DNA of 20,305 nt from Ruminococcus sp. (GTDB lineage: Bacteria; Bacillota; Clostridia; Oscillospirales; Ruminococcaceae), in assembly GCA_024697705.1 (NCBI GenBank), contig JAILFF010000146.1, positions 1 to 20,305 of the forward strand. Direction: 5' to 3'. The position numbers and the translations under genes are program-made. How positions within the stretch are numbered: the stretch's first letter is position 1; every line of letters begins with the position of its first letter. The notes under the pieces are model-generated. The model saw nothing but the letters and a program-made list of their open reading frames with translations, was not told where the DNA came from and made no database searches. Below, in pieces: positions 1 through 7,988 of this stretch.

Positions 1-1
1 T

Positions 2-2365
2 GCAACAATCATTTTGCCCGTACAGGCGTTCGCAGACGATTCCGAACACAAGACGGTGCGCGTCGGCTGGTTTGATTCCGGTTTCTGCCATATCGACAAG
101 TTCGGAAGACGCTGCGGCGTTGACTATGAATATCATCAGAAGATAGCGGCTTATACCGGCTGGGATTACGAGTATGTCGAGGACAGCTGGCTCAATCTGT
201 TCGAGATGCTCAAAAACGGCGAGATCGACCTGTTGAGCGACGTTTCATACAAGCCCGAGCGCGAGGAATTCATGTATTTCTCCGCGCTGCCTATGGGTAC
301 GGAGGCGTACTATATCTATGTTGACGCGGATAACCGTGATCTGAAAGCAGACGACCTTTCCTCCTTTACGGAACTTTATTCCATCATGAATAAGACGGCG
401 ATCGTCACCAAAACAAGCGAAATGGACAGCGCACCGGCTTCCTATATGATAAAAGATCAGAATGTATCGGTCATGCAGTTTCTGAAAAACAACTGGCTGA
501 TCGTTCTCACACTGCTGACCGTGCTGTTTGTTATAATCCTTTTCCTGCTGGGGCAGAAGCTAAAAGCCGAGCGCATCGCAAGCAGGCAGAAGCATCTGCT
601 GGAGGAGGCGGCTCAGATAGCGAAATTACAGCAGACTATCACTTCCCTTCTTGACAATACCCCCGGAATATATCTCACAAAGGACGCAAAAACAGGCGAA
701 TACCTCGCCTGCAATCAGACGTTCGCGGACTATGTCCACAAGAAAGACCCCTCCGAGGTGATAGGTCTTACGGCTTTGGACGTTTTCGACGATGAAAAAG
801 CGTGGCGCTTTGCCGATGACGACAAAATGGTGCTTTCAATGAACGAGCCATTGATCTATTACGATGAAATGGAGGACTTAAACGGCAATATCATCAAGGT
901 AAAGGCGACCAAGCAGAAATACACCGACGCCGAAGGAAGGCTCTGCATACTGGCGCTGTTCCAGGACGTTTCGGACAGCCTGCGTATCTCACGGGAAAAG
1001 GCTTCGACAAAGGAATCCTACGAAAAGGCGCGGAGCAGCGGCATCATCTTTACCCATATCGCGCAGGCGCTGGCGCACGGCTTCGACGATCTTTTCTATG
1101 TCGATATCAATACGGAGGAATTTATCGAATACCGCTCGGACGAGACCGACGGCAGCCTTACCGAAGTAAGGCGCGGCTGGCATTTCTTTGAAGAGGGTCG
1201 GGACGCGGCGGAGGTCAACGTATTCCCCGAAGACCGTGACGAAGTTATCCGCGCTATGGAAAGAAAAAATCTTGAAGCAGAGCTTGACAAGAACAATATC
1301 TTTATGATAACATACCGTATGATAACGGACTCTCAGCCGAGATACGTAAATATGAAGGTCACCCGCATGAAGGACGACGAGCGGTTCATGATACTGAGCA
1401 TCACCGACATCGACGAACAGATGCGGCACCGTCAGGCGGCGCAGCGTATGCAGGAGGAACAGACAGCGTACAGACGCATAAGCGCCCTCGCGGGAGACTT
1501 CCTGTGTATCTTCGTTGTCGTACCCGAAACGGGCAAGTACCGCGAATACAGCTCGTCTGCCGATTTTGACGCTTTTTCCATGCCGTCGGAGGGCGAGGAT
1601 TTCTTCTCCGATCTCAGGGAAAACTCGATCAAGGTAGTTTTCGCAGAGGACAAAAACCGCGTATTTACGGCTCTCACAATGGAAAACGCCATGGAGGAGG
1701 CAGACAATAACGGTATTTTCACCCTCAGCTACCGCATTATAATGAACGATGAACCGCGTTACGTTCAGCTGAAAGCCGCACTTGTGGAAGAACCCGACGG
1801 AAAACGGCTCGTCGTCGGCGTCAATGATATCGACGCGCAGGTGCGTCAGGAGGAGGAATACGGCAGAAGGCTCGCTCAGGCAAGGATAGAAGCCAACATC
1901 GACGCCCTTACGGGAGTTAAGAACAGGAACGCCTACCGCGTATACGAGGAAAGACTGAACGCCCAGATCGAGATGAACCGCGCACCCGATTTCGCCATAA
2001 CGATCCTTGACGTCAACGATCTTAAAAAAGTCAACGATACTCAGGGGCATAAGGCGGGAGACCGGTTCATAAGAGACGCCTGCCGCATCATCTGCACCAC
2101 CTTCAAGCGCAGCCCCGTATTCCGCGTGGGCGGAGACGAATTTGCCGTGCTCTCGCTTGGCGACGACTATGCCCGCATCGACGAACTTATCGGTCTCATG
2201 AACGAGCATAACGAAGAAGCAGTCAAAAACGGCGGTATAGTCATCGCTTTGGGTATGTCATGCTGCGATCACGACGACAAAGTATCTCATGTGTACGAAC
2301 GCGCAGACCAAAAAATGTATGAAAACAAGAGTTCTTTGAAAGAAAAAAGGAAGCTGAAAGGATAG
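2..2365 (+). CDS. Membrane sensor diguanylate cyclase (SBP-TM-PAS-GGDEF), 5' partial
   Basis: The frame is open to the left edge. The residues before the first possible start (TTG at 14) read like the end of a signal peptide with an AFA-type cleavage site, so the true start lies outside the window. Residues below are numbered from TTG 14. An extracellular part resembling a type-3 solute-binding domain (about 14-158) is far shorter than usual. A transmembrane helix follows (about 159-180), then a PAS domain (about 205-322), two related PAS-like repeats (about 330-480 and 485-620), and a GGDEF domain (about 625-775). The catalytic GGDEF is intact at 706-710, so synthesis of c-di-GMP from GTP is plausible. 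The inhibitory I-site (RxxD five residues upstream) is absent; FKRS stands there. The stop lies 6 nt before the next gene, suggesting an operon. Domain assignment is strong; the sensed ligand is unknown and sensing may be lost. Confidence 0.85.
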   Translation, partial: ATIILPVQAFADDSEHKTVRVGWFDSGFCHIDKFGRRCGVDYEYHQKIAAYTGWDYEYVEDSWLNLFEMLKNGEIDLLSDVSYKPEREEFMYFSALPMGTEAYYIYVDADNRDLKADDLSSFTELYSIMNKTAIVTKTSEMDSAPASYMIKDQNVSVMQFLKNNWLIVLTLLTVLFVIILFLLGQKLKAERIASRQKHLLEEAAQIAKLQQTITSLLDNTPGIYLTKDAKTGEYLACNQTFADYVHKKDPSEVIGLTALDVFDDEKAWRFADDDKMVLSMNEPLIYYDEMEDLNGNIIKVKATKQKYTDAEGRLCILALFQDVSDSLRISREKASTKESYEKARSSGIIFTHIAQALAHGFDDLFYVDINTEEFIEYRSDETDGSLTEVRRGWHFFEEGRDAAEVNVFPEDRDEVIRAMERKNLEAELDKNNIFMITYRMITDSQPRYVNMKVTRMKDDERFMILSITDIDEQMRHRQAAQRMQEEQTAYRRISALAGDFLCIFVVVPETGKYREYSSSADFDAFSMPSEGEDFFSDLRENSIKVVFAEDKNRVFTALTMENAMEEADNNGIFTLSYRIIMNDEPRYVQLKAALVEEPDGKRLVVGVNDIDAQVRQEEEYGRRLAQARIEANIDALTGVKNRNAYRVYEERLNAQIEMNRAPDFAITILDVNDLKKVNDTQGHKAGDRFIRDACRIICTTFKRSPVFRVGGDEFAVLSLGDDYARIDELIGLMNEHNEEAVKNGGIVIALGMSCCDHDDKVSHVYERADQKMYENKSSLKEKRKLKG

Positions 2366-2371
2366 GGTCAT

Positions 2372-4256
2372 ATGTATTATTCCGCGATCGGTCTGCTGGC
2401 AGCATCGGTATTGCTGATAGAAAACCGTGATATCCTACGCAGCACGCAGGTCTATGATAAACCCGAGTGGAGCGTTTACAGAAGATTTCTGTTTGCGGTC
2501 CTTGCATATTATTTGACCGATATTCTGTGGGGCGTGTTTGAATACAAGAAGCTCGTTACCGCGCTTTATATCGACACCGTACTATATTTCATCGCTGTGG
2601 CGGCAGGTATCTCGCTATGGGCGGAGAATACCGTAAAATATCAGAACAAAGAAAGCTCCTCGGGGCGTTTCCTTGTATATACGGGACGAGTGATAGGCGT
2701 GACGATCTTCGTTCTGACCGTCGTAAACATTTTCAGACCCGTGCTTTTCAGGATAGATAAAAGCTGCGTCTACAACCCTCTTACCATGCGTTATGTCGTG
2801 CTGGCGATTCAGATACTTTTTCTGACGGTCATTTCGCTTTTCGACATGACGTTGCTGATACGGGCGAAGGCAAGCTCCGAAAGCTGCACACAATATCGTA
2901 TCCGTGCATACTTTGCGATGATAATGGCGGTATGTCTGTTTGTTCAGCTGTGGTTCCCGTATCTTCCTCTTTATTCCATTGCATATCTGCCGGGGACTTG
3001 TCTGATGCACTCTTTTACCGCCGTCTATGAAAAGGAGGACTATCGGAGAAAACCGGACGAATCGGAAAAGGTCTCCGAGCTTAAGGACAGGTTCCGTTCT
3101 CTGCTCGACAATATGCCCGGCATGACGTTCACCAAGGACGCGGAGACAAGAAAATATCTTGCGTGCAACAGGGCGTTCGCCGAGTATGCGCACAAGAACT
3201 CTCCCGAAGAGGTATTGGGACTTACAGACTTTCAGATCTTCGGCTCCGAGACCGCGGCACAATTTACCGAAGCCGACAATATAACGCTTTCTCTGAGCAA
3301 ACCCTACATTTATCACGAGGACGTTTCGGACGCGATGGGAAGACCGAGACAGCTCCGTACCACCAAGCTTAAGTACCGCGACACCGTCGGAAGGCTTTGT
3401 GTTCTCGGCATCTGTCAGGACATCACCGATCTTGTGAGCATACAGCATGAACAGGCAATGACGAAGGAAGCCTACGAAAGCGCCGTCAACGCGGGACTTA
3501 TGTATACCCATATAGCGAAGACGCTCGCCCGCGATTACACGGAGATGTTCTATGTCAACACGGATACCGAGGAATTCACGAAGTACAGCAGGTGCGAGGA
3601 CGGGAATACTCTTTCCGAGCTGCGGCGCGGGTGGCATTTCTTCACCGACTGCAAGGCGGAGCTGAGCGAGAATGTTTACCCCGACGACAAGGACGCTTTT
3701 CTTTCTGCCATGAACCGCAAAAAACTGATGAAGGCTCTGAGCGGCAAGGACACCGTTGTAATGACCTACCGCAGAATGATCCTGAACAAGCCCGTCTATT
3801 TCAGTATGAAGATCTCACGCATGGAGAACGACGAGCACTATATCATCGTGGGCTTTACCGATGTTGACGCGGAAATTCGCGAGGCAATGGCGAAAAACGA
3901 AGCCTTGTCCGACGCTTTGAATTCCGCGGAGGCGGCTAACAGATCGAAGAATATGTTCCTTTCGGGCATGAGCCATGAGATACGCACACCGATAAACGCA
4001 ATCATCGGACTTGACACTCTCGCGCTGAAAAACAAAGACCTGAGCGACGGAACGCGCAAATACCTCGAAAAGATCGGTGAAAGCTCGCGGAATCTGCTCT
4101 CCATCATCAATGATATCCTTGTAATGAGCCGTATCGAATCGGGGGCGGGAGACACTTAATTTTGGCAAGTTCTCCCTCAATATGATGCTTGAGCAGATAA
4201 GCTCGCAGATAATGCCGAAGTGCCGCGAAAAAGGTATCGGGTACTTCGGCAATTAA
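2372..4256 (+). pseudogene. Membrane PAS histidine kinase, frameshifted and truncated
   Basis: The open frame runs 2372-4159 (595 aa): an N-terminal region with six or seven hydrophobic helices (about 1-220), a PAS domain (about 235-350), a PAS-like repeat (about 360-505) and a HisKA dimerisation domain with the phosphoacceptor His at 535 in MSHEIRTP. The PAS modules closely resemble those of the upstream gene. The frame ends just after MSRIESG. Dropping one G from the run of five at 4141-4145 lets translation continue with typical kinase sequence (LNFGKFSLNMMLEQISSQI) to a TAA at 4254-4256. That stop lies inside the left arm of the 4247-4385 element. The ATP-binding domain and any receiver domain are absent, so phosphorylation is not expected. 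An SD-like AAAGGATAGGG precedes ATG 2372. The most likely history is a working kinase truncated at the element and then frameshifted. Confidence 0.8.
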
Positions 4257-4385
4257 ATAATTGGTTTAGCCGCTATCAGTGTAGGGTCGGGGCTTGCCCC
4301 GACCGCGAATATCACCAATAAACGTGAGGGACGACAGTGGTGGGGGCAAGCCCCCACCCTACCCTCGCAAATTGTTTAATTGCCG
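4247..4385. repeat. 139-bp palindromic MITE-like element with nested hairpins
   Basis: The outer inverted repeats are 4247-4262 and 4370-4385 (CGGCAATTAAAYAATT, one mismatch in 16). Inside lie two GC-rich perfect hairpins: 4286-4305 (stem GGTCGGGGC, loop TT) and 4339-4358 (stem GGTGGGGGC, loop AA). They are bounded by GTAGGG at 4281 and CCCTAC ending at 4362. The two inner arms are also near-complements of each other, so either two short hairpins or one long one can form. There is no ORF. It resembles GTAGGG-type intergenic repeats of gut Firmicutes (recollection, not searched). It supplies the stop codon of the broken kinase and lies downstream of the convergent DUF4363 gene. Confidence 0.75.
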
Positions 4386-4417
4386 CATTAATAAGTTTGT
4401 TATACTATATTTCAGCA

Positions 4418-4786
4418 TCAGAATACGCTTTCGGGGTGAGGTATCTGCTCGTCCAGAATAAGCTCTGCCCTTTTCCGCAGCGAATGAAGCTCTTCCAAAA
4501 GCGCCTCTTTGTCTTTCATCGAACGCAGCCGCGAAACGTCCGCCGCCATATCGCTTAGCGAATCGGAGCGCGTCAGAAACGAAGCCGTGCGGTAATACTT
4601 CTCCCAGTAGGCGGAAAGCTCGGAAAGCCTTTCGCCCGAATCATTTCTGTCCAATATTACGGACTGTTCGTATTCGTCGATAAGCTCGTCAAGCTGCTCG
4701 GTCGTCCTTCCGAGCAGCCACAGCTGACCCGCCGAAACCATTACGAGCAGGATAAACAAAACGAGCGCCGTGATATTTCGCTTCAT
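4418..4786 (-). CDS. DUF4363 family membrane-anchored protein
   Basis: This 122-residue protein has an N-terminal membrane helix (about residues 5-26) and then a charged, mostly helical tail (WEKYYRTASFLTRSDSL, later LHSLRKRAELILDEQ). The layout and length match the DUF4363 family, which in Clostridia is commonly found beside YetF-like DUF421 genes. Its molecular role is not known. Its ATG overlaps the terminal TAA of the DUF421 gene as TAATG at 4784-4788, so the two were probably translated as a coupled pair. The TAA at 5017-5019 in the upstream gene may reduce this coupling. No clear rho-independent terminator follows; the GC-rich hairpins of the 4247-4385 element are the only strong structures downstream. 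Confidence 0.75.
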   Translation of the reverse strand: MKRNITALVLFILLVMVSAGQLWLLGRTTEQLDELIDEYEQSVILDRNDSGERLSELSAYWEKYYRTASFLTRSDSLSDMAADVSRLRSMKDKEALLEELHSLRKRAELILDEQIPHPESVF

Positions 4787-5481
4787 TACGGGCTTGCCTC
4801 CCCTCCGCTCCGAAAGCGCTTTTTTCGTATGACCGTAGAGCTGCTGCCGTCGGAGGTCATCAGCAGGACCTCGCTTAAAGCTACGCCCTCGCCTTCAAGC
4901 ACGCTGTCGAGCCATGCGCCGTCCCTTCCGAGACCGTCGAGCGCTCCTTTAATAATCTCGCCGTCGTTGACTATCAGCATCGGCGGGTCGGCATCGGGCT
5001 TGTCGATCGAAATATCTTAGGGCGTAAGCGGCTGAGAGCTTTTCTTCATAAACACGGAAATCTGACCCGTAGTTTCCACCACCGCCATCTGAACTTCGGA
5101 AATGTCGAACACCTGCTGCGTTCTGAGCGCCGCCATGAGGTCGTCCACTGTGTAGCGAAGCTCCTTCATTGTTCGCTGGTCGAGCTCTCCTCCCGAGATT
5201 ATCACCTTCGGCGAGCCGCATATCAGCCGACGGAAGCTCTGCGACTTAAGCGAAAGATACGAGAAAAACACATCTATGCAAACAAACGTGAGTATAGGTA
5301 TCAGCCCCATCGAAAGAGGGATATCGGAATCCTCGATCGGCAGCGTGGCGATATTGGAAAGCATTATCGTCACCACGAACTCGCTCGGCTGCAATTCTCC
5401 GAGCTGTTTTTTGCCCATCAGCCGTATGCAGAATATTATCACGGCGTAAAGTATGATCGCCCTCAGAAACACGATCAGCAT
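4786..5481 (-). pseudogene. YetF-like DUF421 membrane protein, interrupted by in-frame TAA
   Basis: The N-terminal part (5481 down to 5020) has membrane helices at its start, the conserved motif RLMGKKQLGELQPSE, and a cytoplasmic part ending QPLTP. A TAA occupies 5019-5017. Beyond it the same frame continues with family-typical sequence (DISIDKPDADPPML, then LVNDGEIIKGALD-like text) to the TAA at 4788-4786, giving about 231 codons in total, normal for this family. A single G-to-T change of a GAA codon would explain the stop. I chose ATG 5481 because AAGGTGA at 5499-5493 is about 9-10 nt upstream; a GTG at 5490 abuts that SD. The biochemical role of DUF421/YetF proteins is not firmly known. 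Either a recent nonsense mutation or a base-call error is possible. Confidence 0.8.
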
Positions 5482-5594
5482 TGTTATCACTCACCTTTTC
5501 ACGGGATTATTATGCGCCGCTTTATCGGCTGTTATTCCGAATGAATAATCCGCCCGAATCGGGCAATACTGTTTCACATAACGAGGTGATGAAA

Positions 5595-7061
5595 ATGCCC
5601 GATCACGGTTCTTACGAAAACGTACCGATCGCCGAAAGCCTTGAAAAGGCACTTGCCGATCTGCGCGAGATAACGGGCGGCAGCATGGATATCAACACTC
5701 CCCGCCTGACGATCAACGGCACCGAATGTGCGGTAGTCACCGCCGAAGGCATGGTCTCGGGCGAGACCGTCGGCGAGCTGCTGCTGCTCCCGCTGATGTC
5801 CTTAAACGGAGGAACGCACTCAACTCCGCAGAGCATTATGCGCTTCTGCACGGAGGAAAGCATGATGTCGTCCAATAAAACGGTCTGTTATACCTACGGC
5901 AGCGCTCTCGGGCTGCTGTTTTCGGGATTTGCGCTCGTATTCGTTGACGGCGTGCCGTTCGCGGCGGCGTTCGGGATACAGGGCTACGCGGTAAGGGCAG
6001 TCTCACAGCCCGTTTCGGAAAACGAGCTGCTTGCCTCGCAGGAGGGCTTTGCGGAGGTCGTGCGAACAAACATTTCGCTCATAAGGCGGCGGATAAAACA
6101 CCCCTCGCTGACATTCGAGATGATACAGTGCGGCAAGCTTTCGTCAACGGACGTTTGCATAGCTTATGTGCGCGGAAAAGCCGACGAAAACGCCGTCGCG
6201 GGGATAAGGCGGCGGCTCTCGGAGATCAGACTTGACAGCGTGCTGACTCCCGGCTACATTCAGCCGTTTTTAGAACGCGACGAGGGCAGGCGGCTGTTCT
6301 CGGAGGTAGGCGTGACCGAACGTCCCGACCTGCTGTGTACCGAGCTTATCCGCGGCAGGATAGGCGTTATCGTTGACGGAGCGCCGTTTGCGCTGATAGT
6401 CCCCTATCTTTTCGCGGAAAACTTCGGCACCGTGGACGATTACTCGGTGAAGCGATACTACGCCTTTTTCGTGAAGATAATGCGCTGGCTGGCGTTTCTT
6501 CTGGCGGCTGCCTTCCCGGGTGTTTATCTTGCCGCAGTCAATCACGACACCGAGATGCTGCCGCTCAAACTCCTGCTGAACCTTGCGGCGGGCGAAAAGA
6601 CCACGCTGCTCTCGCTGTTCACCGAGCTTGTCGTGATAGTGCTGCTGCTCGAAATACTCCGCGAAGCAAGCATACGCCTTCCGCACGCCATCGGCACGGC
6701 TATGTCGATAGCGGGCGGGCTTATCATCGGCGATACTGCGGTAAAAAGCGGGATAATCTCCTCGCCGCTTTTGATTATCGTCGGCGTGACGGCTACGGCT
6801 TCGTTCGTGCTGCCTTCGTTTTCGCAGCAGCTTCCCGTTCTGCGGCTGATGTTCATTTTCGCGGGAGGCTTTGCGGGATTCTTCGGGATAAGCGCCTGCG
6901 CTGTCATGCTCTCAGCGAACATCTGTTCGCAAAGCCTTGACGGAGTACCGTTCTCCTCGCCCGCCGCACCGTTTCACCCCGACGGGCTTTCGGAAATGCT
7001 CGGCAGAAAGACCTTCCGCCGCATGGAAAAAGACGAACCCACGACAAAGGACTTGACATGA
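5595..7061 (+). CDS. gerA: Spore germination receptor subunit A (GerA family)
   Basis: About 488 residues from ATG 5595, the normal size of GerAA/GerKA proteins. GerA-type subunits sit in the inner membrane of the spore and form the germinant receptor with B and C subunits. A soluble N-terminal half carries family-typical segments (RRIKHPSL, ELIRGRIGVIVDGAPFALIVP), followed by a C-terminal membrane half with several helices (for example WLAFLLAAAFPGVYLA, and LREASIRLPHAIGTAMSIAGG). The frame is open back to 5481, but GAGGTG at 5583-5588 places the start at ATG 5595, six bases downstream; ATG 5589 directly abuts the SD. The stop overlaps the gerB start (ATGA), so the two are translationally coupled. 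Expression in the forespore is expected from family knowledge, but I found no convincing sigma-G promoter. Confidence 0.92.
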   Translation: MPDHGSYENVPIAESLEKALADLREITGGSMDINTPRLTINGTECAVVTAEGMVSGETVGELLLLPLMSLNGGTHSTPQSIMRFCTEESMMSSNKTVCYTYGSALGLLFSGFALVFVDGVPFAAAFGIQGYAVRAVSQPVSENELLASQEGFAEVVRTNISLIRRRIKHPSLTFEMIQCGKLSSTDVCIAYVRGKADENAVAGIRRRLSEIRLDSVLTPGYIQPFLERDEGRRLFSEVGVTERPDLLCTELIRGRIGVIVDGAPFALIVPYLFAENFGTVDDYSVKRYYAFFVKIMRWLAFLLAAAFPGVYLAAVNHDTEMLPLKLLLNLAAGEKTTLLSLFTELVVIVLLLEILREASIRLPHAIGTAMSIAGGLIIGDTAVKSGIISSPLLIIVGVTATASFVLPSFSQQLPVLRLMFIFAGGFAGFFGISACAVMLSANICSQSLDGVPFSSPAAPFHPDGLSEMLGRKTFRRMEKDEPTTKDLT

Positions 7062-7897
7062 ACAGATCGGATAACAGCCGCGTATCGGCGCTGACAACGG
7101 CGGCACTGCTGACGGCGGCAAGGCTTTTCTCGCTTTCGCTTTATATGCCCCACTCGGGCGAAAATGCCGCCATAACAGCAGTTACCGCCGCGGGGCTTTG
7201 CCTGTTGAAGCTCCCGCTGATGACCGCAGCCGCACTGCTCGGCAGGCATTTTAAGGAAAGCAGGGCATTTTCTGCGGTAACGGCGGCGCTCTCCGCGATC
7301 ATGATCATAGTTTGCGCCAACGCCTTCGCAGAAATGACCGCCGAGACCTATCCCGAGCACTGCACCCGCCCGACGACATTCATCGTGCTATTATGTATCT
7401 GCGCTTATGTCGCTTCGATGGGGCTTGCAGGCACGGCGCGGACTGCTTCGCTCATACTTGCGGGCTTTGCGGCAGTTTGTACGCCCGTGCTTATCGAAAT
7501 GCGCGGGAGTATGCTTTCCGACCGCCTTGACCTGCTCTCCTATCAGCCGGTACGCGAGATAACGCTCACGGCTGCGGGACTGCTGCGGCTGTTCCCCGAA
7601 CCCGTGATACTTGCGGGGCTTATCGGCGGAACGGAAGGCTCACCCGACCGCGCTGTAAAGCCCTTTCTTATCGCCGACGCGCTTATCTCGGGGCTGTTTT
7701 TCCTGATGTGCGGAACGGTCATGGGCAGATTTTTCGGGCAGTCGGGGTATGCGTTCTACACGCTCGCGGGGAATACTCACGGCGCGTTCATCGACAGGGC
7801 AAACGGCATATTTACGTTCTTCTCCTCGTCATTTACGATGATAACGGTCTCGGCGCTGATGCTGACTTTTATTCGCTCCGTGAAAGCGCTAAAATGA
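7058..7897 (+). CDS. gerB: Spore germination receptor subunit B (GerB, APC-type permease), short
   Basis: This 279-residue, very hydrophobic protein has about eight predicted membrane helices. Position directly after gerA, the ATGA overlap and segments such as LLSYQPVREITLTAAGLLRLFPEPVIL and YAFYTLAGNTH support the GerAB/spore-permease family. In known germinant receptors the B subunit binds or conducts the germinant. Typical members are about 360 residues with ten helices, so this one is short, perhaps one or two helices fewer; no frameshift is evident in the surrounding sequence. Unlike the usual gerABC order, the C subunit does not follow: the next gene is convergent, and gerC lies about 3.6 kb further on. 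B-subunit identity is inferred mainly from context and hydropathy. Confidence 0.8.
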   Translation: MNRSDNSRVSALTTAALLTAARLFSLSLYMPHSGENAAITAVTAAGLCLLKLPLMTAAALLGRHFKESRAFSAVTAALSAIMIIVCANAFAEMTAETYPEHCTRPTTFIVLLCICAYVASMGLAGTARTASLILAGFAAVCTPVLIEMRGSMLSDRLDLLSYQPVREITLTAAGLLRLFPEPVILAGLIGGTEGSPDRAVKPFLIADALISGLFFLMCGTVMGRFFGQSGYAFYTLAGNTHGAFIDRANGIFTFFSSSFTMITVSALMLTFIRSVKALK

Positions 7898-7945
7898 ATA
7901 ATTTCCTCACTTTACGCTGTTTGTGGACTTTGTGCATTCATTCAT

Positions 7946-7978
7946 AAAAAACGCCCCCGCAGTGACCCCGCAGGAGCG
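7946..7978 (-). terminator. Rho-independent terminator of the EAL gene
   Basis: Read on the minus strand, an 11-bp stem (7978-7968 with 7962-7952, including three G-U pairs) and a 5-nt loop are followed by six T (7951-7946). It lies 10 bases after the stop codon of the EAL gene. On the plus strand no T-run follows, so it should not terminate gerB transcripts efficiently. Confidence 0.75.
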
Positions 7979-7988
7979 CAATAAAGCA

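Noticed and set aside
989..2209. 406-codon open frame on the minus strand inside the GGDEF gene
   Set aside because: It is antisense to a gene with clear domain motifs, has no SD, and its translation shows no recognisable domain; it results from codon bias.
5539..5570. Possible sigma-G promoter before gerA (GAATA and CAATACT)
   Set aside because: Spacing is 16 bases and the -10 element deviates from the CATA-type consensus, so the match is too weak to annotate.
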